From contig CANJKZ010000011.1 of NCBI GenBank assembly GCA_947471745.1, forward strand, positions 1,178,001 through 1,242,000: a stretch of 64,000 bases of DNA. Reading direction: 5' to 3'. This document shows positions 46,490 through 56,600 of this stretch, piece after piece; the stretch's first letter is position 1; each line of letters begins with the position of its first letter. The stretch is from Closterium sp. Naga37s-1. Taxonomy: Eukaryota; Streptophyta; Zygnematophyceae; Desmidiales; Closteriaceae. The position numbers and the translations under genes are program-made. Under the pieces are notes generated by a model, which saw only the letters and a program-made list of their open reading frames with translations, was not told the DNA's origin and ran no database searches.

Positions 46490-47338
46490 CTCTGCTAATA
46501 CTGTGATCTATCTATATACCTACATGCTCGCACTTGTTAGGGTATGATCACTGTATTGTTTGTTCTCTTTATTTAACTCTGCATGTGAACTGACCTTGTG
46601 GCCCTTTGCTTGTGCTCGGACTGTGTGGTGACTTTGTGATCCACCCTGAGATTGCTTTGCTTTGCTTCTTCTCTTGACTGGTCTTGTGACCATTGCTTGT
46701 TCTGGCTATCCCCCACTTCGCCTATGGGGGTGTGTCAAACATATATGCTTAGTTATATCTAGGCTTAGTTCATATGTTTATAGTTGTCTAGGCTATAGTG
46801 GGTTTAGCCTTAGGGGGTACAGATTTCTCTCGACATTCTACTTGTACCCCTTCCCTTTTCCTAGTCAACCATTCTCGCCTACTATTCTCATAGAAGGGTC
46901 TCAAAACTACCCTCCACAAGGGCCTACACCAAGAGAAATGTTACACTACAAAAAGTAATGCAACTTTCCTCACTATCTCAAAGTTTACCCTTTTGGAGAG
47001 CTTTGAAATCACTTGATTCTTGAAACCAAGGCTCTGGTTCTTCAAGATAAATTCTTCCTTGAGTTCTTGGAAGTCTGCTGCGCACACCTGCGACACGCCG
47101 AACGCTCCACACACGACAAAATAGAAAACCGCACACGACACGCAAACGACGACGTGACACGCGACTAGCAAGAACTCGCTATTGACTCCACACACACATT
47201 CAAAATCACGCCTCATCATTCACACATTATTGTAAGCATGAAATATATATTATTTCATGCCCTCATACCATTCCATGCACACACGCATGCACGCACACGG
47301 ACAACAAGCCGAATGCAAACCGTAGGGTTTCACCAACA

Positions 47339-48181
47339 CTCGGGAAACAGGTAGGGCAGTATAAGGCGGCCGAGAGCAGCAGTGGCAGGGGAAGAGTAAT
47401 GAGCGACTACAGCGTCGTACAGGGCTTTAGCAGTCTTGTGCTGGCCAAAGTGAGCGCGTTCGGCTAACGGCAGGTGGTTGCGAACGGCTATGCTAGCAGC
47501 AGCGTCACGGGTAAGCCACTGTGAGCGAGTCGCACTGTCAGCTGTGGCGGGAGGGGCGAGAGAGGCTCCAGACGTGTGGTCAAACAACGAAACGCAGTCT
47601 CTGGAATCGCTTAGAAGGTACAGTTGTAAGTCGTCGAGCCACATATCGAACTGGATCGGACGGCCCTCATGATCGAAGGTAAGTACACTAAGAGAAGCCA
47701 TAGTGGGAAGAGCAGGGTGGCGCACGACCAGCAGGGCAGCACGCAGGCAGGGCGGCGCGCGAGCACTAGGGAAGCGCGCAGGGTAGGGAGAGGCGGCGCA
47801 CGGCTAGGGAAGAGTGGCGCGCGGCTAGGGCAGGGCAGGGCGGCAGCCAGCAGGGCGGTGCATGGGCATGGCAGGGCGGTGCGGCTGCCAACAGGGCAGC
47901 AGGGCGTCGGCCAGCAGGGCGGGCAGCAGCAGGGTGGCGCGCAGCAGGGCGGCTCAGCGCGGGCAGGGCAGGGCGACGCAACTAGTGGGGCAGCGCTATG
48001 TGGTGGGCCCTAAAAAAAACGGTCTTGGAACAGGACCTGCTCTGAAACCATGTTAGAATACTGAACGAGAATGAATGCATTGAACAGAAAGTTGGTACAA
48101 GTACTAACCCTAATTGGGTTGTACCCCTTGTGGGCTACCCCACTACAGCCTACACAATGTAAGCATTATAACATTTTGACA
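47339..48181 (-). mobile_element. Ty1-copia element H, 5' fragment (LTR, leader, gag start)
   Basis: 5' LTR 48051-48181, primer site (reverse strand TGGTTTCAGAGCAGGTCC) ending at 48050, GGGCCCACCA at 48010-48001, a gcagggcggcgcgc-type leader, and gag from 47701 (MASLSVLTFDHEGRPIQFDM) to LPYLFPE at 47339, where copia I was inserted. Same family as element A, in the opposite orientation. The rest of H is not in the window. Confidence 0.85.
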
Positions 48182-48604
48182 GAAAAGTCTATGTGTAGCC
48201 ATCATTGCAGAAGAAATTTTGGAGTAGAAATAGGAAGAGGTGCTGCACTGCACACACACAGAAGCACAGGCTCTACACATGAGCAGGACAGTATGTGCAG
48301 CAGCATGACAGTGTGCTAATTGAATCCACACCACTGCAATGCGGTTTTACAGCAAACCCCTTCAACGATGGCCAATAATTGAGGCATTAAAGGCCTACTT
48401 GAAGTATTGAGTTATTCTACGTTAGTCCAGATGAAGCTGTATATACGGTACTCTTATCCAGTTCACTAGACCATGAGATACCCTCGCGTCCCAAGCTGCA
48501 TGTCATGAAGAGTTATAATGAGGGTGAGCGAGACAATGAGGGTGATCCCTTGACCCTATCTCTTCTCCACTTCTTACTTGTAACACCACTCAGACCTTCG
48601 GCTA
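48182..48604. other. Spacer and probable 3' UTR of the YGGT gene
   Basis: Moderate-GC sequence downstream of the YGGT stop at 48605 and outside element H. No recognisable repeat, ORF or RNA gene. Confidence 0.4.
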
Positions 48605-50678
48605 TCACAAGAGTGACTCCTGATTCGCTATCAGCACGAGCAGCCCCTGCTGGCCCAACAAGATCTCGTTAAGGAAGCTTATCAATGCAAGCCACACAAT
48701 GGGAGCGATGTCGACCCCCCCAATGGGCTGGATGAGGGCTCTGGTGATGCGGAGAATGGGTTCCGTGGGTGCATAGGCGATGATGAAGGGGAACTCCGAC
48801 ACTGGGAGCTGCAAGAAGGGAGAAAAGTAGACGGAGAAACGGACGGGGCAGGAGGGGGAATGGAGAAGGGGGGAGGGTGTGGAGGAGAGGTTGATCGCAC
48901 ACACAGCAGATGGGTTAGATGTCAACACTGGGAGCTGGAGGAGGGGCGAGGGGGGTGGGGGGATGGGGGAGGGGAGAGGGGGGAAGGACGAGAGCGGGAT
49001 GAAGAGCTGGAGAAGAGGGGGGGGGGGGGGCAGAAGAAAGGCGGATCACAGACACTGATGTTGCCGCCACCAAGGCAGGTTCATGCGGCGGGTGATTGCT
49101 GTGGCGCCTAGAAAACCGTCCCACTTCAGCGAATGATAGCTGGAGGGATGGAAGCACAACAGGACGGGAGCTGGTGACACACGGGCGAGGATGGCGAAGC
49201 GAGAGAGGAGGGGGGAGGGGGGCGTGATGGAAAGGACAAAGGGGCGAATGGATGACCGCTGGTCCACTGGAGGGAAGCACAACAGGACGGGACCTGGTGA
49301 CACACGGGCGAGGATGGCGAAGCGAGAGAGGAGGAGGAGGAGCAGTGTGGTGGACGTGACAGGGGGAACGAGGAAAGGGGAAGCATGAAGTGCAGGATAG
49401 GTTTGGCATGCGCGCAGGCGATGAAAGATGTAAAATGGGGGCAATGGGAAAGGGGGGCAATGGGAAAGGGGGGCAATGGGAAAGGGGGATAATGGGAAAG
49501 GGGGGCAATGGGAAAGGGGGATAATGGGAAAGGGGGGCAATGGGAAAGGGGGATAATGAGGTGCAAGATCTGCTTGGGGCGCAGGTGATGGAAAAGGAGG
49601 ACTCGGGTTCTGGGAACGGATGGAGGTGGGGTAGGGGAGGGAGTGGGGGAGGGAGAGAGGAAGGAATGGGAGAGAATGGGGTGGCGGAAGGCGATAAAAC
49701 GACTCGCGCATGATAGGTGACTTTTGAGTCGACTCGACGTAGCTTTTGAATCGACTCAAAAGTCACCTCGAGAGAATGGGGTGGCGGAAGGCGGTAAAAC
49801 GAGGCGCGCATGATAGGTTCTGTTGGTGCGTAGGCAGGCAATGGTGAAGGCGGGACACTCAGAGCAAATGATATTGCCACAGTGTACTCATTACATTCCT
49901 TCACTCATATTTTTATATACATGTATATATTATATATATGTATATAGATTATAAGCACTGGTCATTCCACTGATAAACTTTTAACCCAGCCAGCTGTCAC
50001 ACACGGCGCTGCCAGGCAACACCATGACACCAGCAGCATGACGTCACCATGAGTTCACCGTGCAGCACGATGACGTCATCACCACACCCACCCGCTCACA
50101 CCTAGAGTCACACCTACCGTGACACCATCCCCTCCTTACACACACACCTGCGGGTACCACGACATAACGATGCGGAGGATGAAGAGGAAGTTAAGCGCCG
50201 CGAAAAGCGGGCCCAACACGGCACCCACTGCTGACGCCGCATCCGGCGAAATCTCCGCGATCACCGCCGCGTTTTGCGCTACCGACGCAACGCCCTCGAG
50301 TGATACCGCAGAAGCCGACGGTTGCGTGAGGAAAAGAGAAGCAGAGAAAACGGCGGCGGCAGTGGCGGCGGTAATGAGAGAACGGGGATTGGACGGCGCT
50401 CGCTGGCTATGCAATGCTGACCGAGCGTCGTATTCGTTCGCTTCGCTTGCGACATCACGATGCCGTTGGATCGGTGATTGGACGGTCAGCGCTTTGCCTG
50501 ACAGCCCTTGACGTCGCGATGGCGAAGAGAGGGTAACAGATTCCGAACCTTTCGCGAAGAATGGAACTCGTAGGGGCGGTTGTCGAACAAAAGACCTTTG
50601 AGTCGACTGAGGCGATAGCTGAACCGCCGCACGATAGTGTAACGTTGATAGAGAGAGCACGCGAGCTGCAGACGCCAT
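48605..50678 (-). CDS. Plastid YGGT-family (YlmG-like) membrane protein, two exons
   Basis: Exon 1 50678-50148 and exon 2 48808-48605 join in phase (WYPQ/LPVSEF) by CAG-GTGTGTG and TTGCAG, giving 243 residues. The first ~50 residues are rich in Ser/Arg/Pro without acids, as in a chloroplast transit peptide; a hydrophobic stretch follows near AATAAAVFSASLFL, then the YGGT domain with ALNFLFILRIVMSWYP and, in exon 2, FPFIIAYAPTEPIL, GGVDIAPIVWLALISFLNEIL. Two membrane segments flank the conserved loop. Plant YLMG1 proteins act in thylakoid membranes and are linked to cytochrome b6 maturation and nucleoid partitioning; that role is by homology. The 1.3-kb intron holds several partial copies of the start of exon 2. 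The stop at 48605 follows NQESLL. Confidence 0.88.
48918..49870 (-). repeat. Degenerate echoes of YGGT exon 2 start within the intron
   Basis: The true exon starts LPVSEFPFIIAYAPTEPILR. In the intron the minus strand reads LPV after an AG (48918-48945), FIACAHAKPIL (about 49405-49440), FSITCAPSRSCTS (about 49565-49600) and AYAPTEPIMRAS (about 49800-49860); PIMRES recurs at about 49695-49717. Also present are a 120-bp doubling (blocks at 49149 and 49269 sharing cacacgggcgaggatggc) and a 16-bp array (aatgggaaagggggnn, 49436-49558). Confidence 0.75.
49671..49817. repeat. 47-bp direct repeat flanking an 18-bp inverted repeat
   Basis: Direct copies 49671-49717 and 49771-49817 are exactly 100 bp apart with about three mismatches. 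Between them are the perfect inverted arms AGGTGACTTTTGAGTCGA (49715-49732) and TCGACTCAAAAGTCACCT (49751-49768), including GAGTCGACTC at 49726-49735. The same core lies between direct repeats at 23148. Confidence 0.9.
49905..49950. repeat. TA-rich microsatellite in the YGGT intron
   Basis: Short (TA)n-like run (atatacatgtatatattata). No further meaning seen. Confidence 0.8.
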
Positions 50679-50819
50679 CTTTTTCTAAGAAAACAAAACC
50701 AGAGCGCTACAGAAATGGGCTGAGTGCATGTGTGGCGGCCACAGGCTGGGAAGCTGCTGGTAGTGGTGTGCTTTGAGATGGTATCCTGGAGTTCTCATCT
50801 CCACGACACCCCTGATCGG

Positions 50820-51441
50820 TAGCGCCCCTAAGCGGAGTAAGTGAGCTTCGAGGGAGTTCACTAACTCCCGCTTCGCACGTGTTGCGGAAGTTTACTCACT
50901 CCGACGTGGCTTAATCCGAGCAAGCCAAAATGAGCAAACGATCGCTCTAAACCCTACTCGGAGTACGACTCGAAGTGGCCCTTCAGGAAGTTTCATTCAC
51001 GGGCAAACTTAGCTCCGCGGAGGAACTCCGCGCACTCCAGCATTTTGGGAGAGTAAGCCTCGCCTACTCGGAGTAAGGCCTGGTAGGGTGAACCCAAAAG
51101 AACCGCATATTTTGTGTTAACAGCGTTAACCTCCTCAAACACCTTCAAATCTTCCTATTGGTGTCTTTTTGTGGACCATTTACCCCTTTGTGAGAAAATA
51201 TTTTCTTGGGGACGAGTGGGGCAGTATGGGCAGAACGCAACATGGCTTTGAACGAGATCGCGCTCACGACCCTCGCAACTTCCCTACGCGGAGTTTCGAG
51301 GGCGTGCCGATCACCCCTCGGAGTTGGGAAACTTAGCGGAGGAGATTGGAAGCACCCACCGACACGTGCCCACACGTGTGGGTCGGTGTACTCCTGTTCG
51401 AGTGCTAACGCCACAGAAGTTTACTTTCGGCTTAGGGGCTA
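50820..51441. mobile_element. Probable hAT-like MITE, 622 bp
   Basis: Inverted ends TAGCGCCCCTAAGCGGAGTAA (left) and TAGCCCCTAAGCCGAAAGTAA (right, reverse strand) are bordered by CTGATCGG (50812-50819) and CTGATCAG (51442-51449), an 8-bp duplication with one mismatch. The interior repeats ctcggagta and gcggagtaa motifs and has no coding capacity. Because CTGATC-AG is itself nearly palindromic, the exact terminus is uncertain by a few bases. Confidence 0.6.
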
Positions 51442-51449
51442 CTGATCAG

Positions 51450-52150
51450 GGCTTTCTGTAGGCTCGCGGATGGCGAGGTGGTCACGAAGCCAGGAAGGAA
51501 GGTGCGGTTTAGGTTTGGGGGCTCGCCCCAAACGGAAATTTCGGCTGCGGATCAGGAAGGGGGGTGAGGGGATCGAGCACCCCCCTCCCGCCTTTCCTGG
51601 TGACTCGAGTTTTTTTTTGCCGACCCCTGCAACAAGCAACCCAGAACAAAAGAAATGAACCCAGGGTGAAGAGTGGAAGAACAGCGTTTATTAAGGACCA
51701 TACACAGCTTTCACTCAGGGGGCGGAAATTTGATTTATCTCACGGGCGTTTACCCTAAGGGCAAATCCCTCGTCCATGCCATGGCAAAACACCTCTAAGG
51801 GTGGTATGTGTAACGAATAGTAAAATGAGAAACAATGTGCACTCCTATCAGTAGCAAGCGAGGAACGCAATGAAGGGTACGGAGGCAAAAAGTCAGAATG
51901 ACATGAAGAGTCACGTACGGTTAAGAAGCATCTGGACCGTCGGAGCTGAAGCATCGGGCAGCTGCAGTGGCAAAGATTATGGCGGGAATAGGCTCGTAAC
52001 CGTCTGGAGTCGCACGGTTGGATTTTGCTGCAATCAGAGAAGGTACCCCTCCAGTCTAGGTCGTTTCGTATTCCCATGTACTCTTATATAAACAAATGTA
52101 TTTGCATGTTTTCATTATCTCAGTCATTTTATATTCACTCTGACCTGGGG
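51450..52150. other. Spacer with two GC-rich hairpins, no gene
   Basis: Contains the perfect hairpin GTTTGGGG-gctcg-CCCCAAAC near 51514-51534 and a longer imperfect stem (aggaaggggggt / acccccctcccgcctttcct) at 51558-51600, followed by a T run. 51650-52150 is moderate GC with no recognisable feature. Confidence 0.4.
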
Positions 52151-53301
52151 TCAATTCCTCCGCTGCAACATGCGGAGATTCACCCTACAACGGTGGGAGC
52201 TATACTACGGGGTTGGCACGAATTCTAGGAGTGATCGTAGCGTTCCTTAGTGTTCTCTAGCACTTGTGCTTTCACAGCAATTTGGCAAGATTTCCCTAGG
52301 GAAAATTGCATTACATAATTATTGCAATAGCAATAGCAAGAATGACTACATCAGAGCCTAGCAACCTAGTAGCCAGGCAGGTCGACCGCCAGCACAACAT
52401 GGTCGACCGCCTGCCAGCGTTGCGTAGAGGAGCCGCGCCAGCGCTGCAGAAAGGTGGCCTACCAACAGAGGAGGTCGACGGCGTGCCAAAGCTACAGCAG
52501 GGCGGCCGTCCAGCGTTGCAGAACAAATGACAGCAATGCACACGCGCGCACCTACTTTGCAGGTGCCAGCAAACTGTTGGCCAGGCATGCACCGTCACGT
52601 GTCCGTCGGCTGTTGTATGCGCCTGATCAGCCACATCGACCTCGGGATACCAGCCCGAGGTCGCCTTTGCCATCGCAGCCTTGGCGACGTTCGCGTGCCT
52701 CCGCAGAACCTCGTCGAGAAGGTTACTTGGTCGACCGGGTCGACCACCACCTGGTGCCCTCGTCGACGACCTCCCTCGTCGACCACTGCTTCCGTCAAAG
52801 AACACCCTGGTCGGCGGACCCCTCCGTCGACCAACACGGTCAGCTGCTGTCGTCGAACTCCCACTGTCAACAGCCCCTTCGACAGCCTTACGCATGTTGG
52901 TGATCGCCTTCGTCGACCACACCCAAGGCAGGTCGACGAACCCCTTCGTCAACCACGCCCGTCGAAATCGAGCGCCGGCTCTCGTCGACGGCGGCATCGC
53001 AGGGGGCGGTCGCAGGTCGACCACCCTATCGACCTGCACTTCCAGCCCTTCGTCGACCTCTGCAGAACAGTCCGCTGCACCTACCGCGCACCCGACCACG
53101 AAGTCGGCTTCGCCCAAGCGAGGGCGGGGCCAACTCCCTATTCCCGTTAACACAAAACCCACTGCGAACCTTCCTGATGTGGTCCTAGGTACGATCAAAT
53201 TTCTGATCGCAACATGGTATGAGAGCGATTCAGGAATCCTTCACACTGCCACTCCAAAAAAATTCGGCGAACTAAGGTCCGACACATGCTCACGCGTAAG
53301 G

Positions 53302-53598
53302 ATGGCCGGAGGATCTGGAGGTCAGACAAATCTGACCGCTGAAGCACAGACCAACCCGGCTGCAACAAACGAGGAGACGACGACGATCAGTTCCGTCGCA
53401 CTCGAACAACCGTATTTGCAACTTTCGACTTCAAAGCAAGGGCTCCAGACATGGCAAAATGGCGATGCGGGAAACTCTTCCCAACCCTCTCAACCAGCCA
53501 CGAATGGCCGCAATACCACCCCGCACACCTTCTCCCTCGTCGCAAGCTCCCCCATCCCAGCAATTAGGCAATTCTCTCAGCTCAATCAAGGTATTTAA
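53302..53598 (+). pseudogene. Copia J gag N-terminus
   Basis: Reads MAGGSGGQTNLTAEAQTNPA from 53302, a polar Gln/Asn/Ser-rich N-terminal gag region, ending in TAA at 53596-53598 just before the F insertion. Continuation is at 60539. The start was chosen because it follows the primer site by about 90 bp. Confidence 0.55.
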
Positions 53599-53608
53599 GC
53601 ATATATAA

Positions 53609-56600
53609 TGTCAGAATAGTAAAGAACGGAATGACTGAATTAGCAAGAAGGTGGGTACAAGTAGGAAACCTAAAAGTGTTGTACCCTATATGAACTACCC
53701 CACTACAGCCTAGACAGACTATAGCATATAAGTTTGACACACCCCCATAGGCAAAGTGGGGGAGAATAAGATGTCACAAGACCGGTCAAGAAAGGCAAAG
53801 CAAGCTCAGGGTGGATCACGACGTCACCACACATTCTGAGCACAAGCAAATGGCCACAAGGCCAGTTCACATGCAGAATTAAATAAAGGAGAACAAGCAA
53901 TACAGTAAACACAACCTAGCAAGTGTAAGCATGCAGGTATATGTTTAGAGATCACAGTACAGACAGAGTCAAGGAGTGAGCAAGTGAGGCCAAGTAGGCA
54001 CAAGACCTAGCATAGTACGAAAGCGCTGATGATCACAAGGCTGAAGTGCCTTGGTAAAGATATCAGCAGTGTTGGCCTGAGTGGTCACGTAAGCAAGACG
54101 AAACTGACCACACTGCTGCAACTCTCGAGCAAGGAAGTAGCGCAGAGCAATGTGCTTCGTTCTGTGCTCCAGTCTGTGCTCCTGACACAAGGCAAGCATG
54201 GCCTTGTTGTCGACGTACAGAACCGGAGGAGAACGAGGCGCCTCTCCCAAGTCGGTCAGCAGGTAGGTGAGCCAGCGTAACTCCTGTGCAGCCATGGCCA
54301 CAGCGTAGATCTCAGCCTCACAACTGGAGCTGAGAACAGAAGACGAGCGGGTAGACCGCCAAGAGACAGAGCCGGAGCCAAGACTGAAGGTGTAACCCTG
54401 TGACGACCGCTGCGTAGCCAAGTCGTCAACCCAAGAAGCGTCAGCGTGACCAGTGAGGACAACTCGAGCCCGTCCTCCAAGCACGAGCCCCATGCCCGAC
54501 GTACTGCACAAGTAGCGCAACACCCTCTTAGCTGCATCCATGTGCTCCTTCCTGTGTATACCAAGAGCGACATAGCGTGCTAGAATGCTAAGAGGGTAGG
54601 CAAGGTCAGGTTGAGTGCAGGTCATCAAGTACATGAGGCAGCCCACAAGCTCTGGATACGGGCCACTCGGCTCTACGGACTCGTCCGAAGGTGGAGCTGA
54701 GAGCGAGTGACCGGTAGGCAGAGGAGTGGACTGTGGCGAGGAGTACGTGAAGCCGAAGTGCTAAAGGATCTGTTGCACCATGTGTGACTTAGTCAAGGTA
54801 ATGGTGCACTGTGCTCTGTCCCAGGTGATCCGCAAGCCAAGATAGCTTGTCAGCTCACCCAGGTCTGTGCACGTGTGTCTCTTCTGCAGCTCCGACTTCA
54901 CGTGGGCGAGTGCCTCAGTGTCAGCAGTAGCAAAGACTAAGTCGTCTACGTACACGAGAACGTAGAACGGCGGCAGAGTGGTGTCAGTGAGAAGAAACAG
55001 CGACCACTCACGGGGAAGGAGCAAACCCAAGAGCAGCAAGAGTCGTCCTCAGTGTGTCGTGCCACTCACGAGGTGCCTCGCAGAGACCGTAGACTGGCCG
55101 CCGGAGGCTCCACTGGGTACCAGCAGGAAACAACCCAGTGAAGCCAGGTGGGCGGCACAACCAGATCTCCTTGTGCAGGCTGCCCTGTAGGAAGGCTGTG
55201 CTGAAGTCAAGAGAGTGTAGCTCGTAGTCACGCTGAGCGGCAACGTGCAGCAGGACCCGAAGAGTGGTCATCTTCGGGGTAGGGGAGAAGGTATGGAAGA
55301 AGTCAACTCCCTGTCGCTGACTGAAGCCTCGAGCAACGTAACGCGCCTTGAAGACAGGTGGAGAACCCGGCGGCCGCTTCACCCTAAAAATCCACATGCC
55401 ACTGACGATGTTCGCCCCAGGCGGGGGAACCTCGTCGACGTAGGTGCCTGTGGACTTCCAGGAAGCCATCTCTGTGTCCATGGCTGTCTGCCACTGAGAG
55501 GAGTAGGGACCCTCTATCGCCTCTGCGTAAGAGCGCAGGGTCGGGATGTCTGGTGCATCCGGGTCTCCCTCAGGGGCAAGCAGCATGGACACGAGATGAG
55601 GTAAAGCAGCGGCAAAGCACTCAAACTCCTCCTGTCTGTTCTCAAGGACGTCCGTGCCAAGAGCACACTCACCCCCGACGGACGGAGGACAGACAGACGC
55701 AGACTTAGACTCAGCAACAAGACTAGCGGCGTAGTCTAGACGACAGGCGGCAGCAAAGTCGACAAGCTCAGTAACTAGAGCAGACGCAGCAGTGGACTCA
55801 AACGAAGGGTCAGTGACAGCAATGGCCAGAAAACGCGTGACAGTAGGACTAGCAGTACGAAGGGAGTCAGACTCAGGGTCCGGACCGTCAGGAAGAGAGG
55901 ACGCAGGAGGAGACGGCAGAGGGACACGCTGTGGAGCAGTGGAAAGACGCAGAGTCATAGAGTGAGTGCCGGGGACAGGAGGAAGACGTTGACGCGGAAC
56001 ACGACGACCAGTGTGAACAGCGCGTACAGGCGACTCAGGGCGAGACTCAAGGGACGCAGGACAAGACTCAGGCGACGCAGGACGAGACTCAGGCTCACGA
56101 CGCTCCGTAAGACCTCTAGTCGGTCCAGAGTAAGGAGAAGGACCAGGCGGTGGACTCAGTAAGGGAGGAGTAGGACCAGTAGAAGGCGGGAGACCAAGAA
56201 CCTGCTGATGGAGTGGAACGTAGTACGGCCGCGGCCGCGCAGCGCCTCCAGAATTAGCAGAGACAACACCAGTACCCTCAGCTCCAGGGTCTCCAGCTAC
56301 AATTCCCGCAGCACCACCAGCTCCAGTACCTCCAGCAGCTCCAGCTCCAGCAGCACCTCCAGTAGCAACAGCTCCAGCACCTACAGCTCCAACTCCTGCA
56401 GCAACACCAGCCCCAGCAGCTCCAGTACCTCCAGTACGAGCACCTCCGGGACCAGCTGCTCCAGCTCCTCCAGCAGCTCCAACACCAGCAGGACCTCCAA
56501 CAGCGCCAGTACCTCCAGCACCAGCACCTCCAGGACCAGCGGCTCCAGCAGCTCGAGCACCAGCAGCACCTCCAGTAGCTCTAGCTCCAGAAGCACCTCC

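Larger units (their letters stand above)
38252..46892 (+). mobile_element. Ty1-copia element G, near-complete 8.6 kb
   Basis: LTRs of 160 bp at 38252-38411 and 46733-46892 differ at about three positions, and the element is bordered by the perfect 5-bp duplication GAAGG (38247-38251 and 46893-46897). Primer site TGGTATTAAGAG at 38412, GGGCCCACCA at 38453, a long GC-rich leader, then gag-pol and a purine tract (CTATGGGGGTG) before the 3' LTR. It sits inside the LTR of copia I. High LTR identity suggests recent insertion. Confidence 0.92.
36668..47338 (-). mobile_element. Ty1-copia element I (second lineage), interrupted by G and E
   Basis: The 5' LTR (reverse strand TGTTGGTGAAACCC... to ...CTATAACA) occupies 47338-46898 and, after the G insertion, 38251-37917, about 776 bp in total. 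The primer site TGGTATCAGAGCCCCTTGG ends at 37914. Gag runs from 37882 into the start of protease, where copia E interrupts it at 36668. It was inserted into the gag of element H at 47339. The rest of I is not seen. Unlike the other copia elements here it lacks the GGGCCCACCA box and the repetitive leader. Confidence 0.8.

Noticed and set aside
24216..48186. Copia A and H as the two ends of a single element
   Set aside because: They are in opposite orientation, and the pentamers outside their LTRs (tgttg, gaaaa) do not match.
51514..51600. Possible structured RNA gene from strong GC hairpins
   Set aside because: No conserved RNA family features (no tRNA boxes, no snRNA motifs) could be seen; left as hairpins in a spacer.
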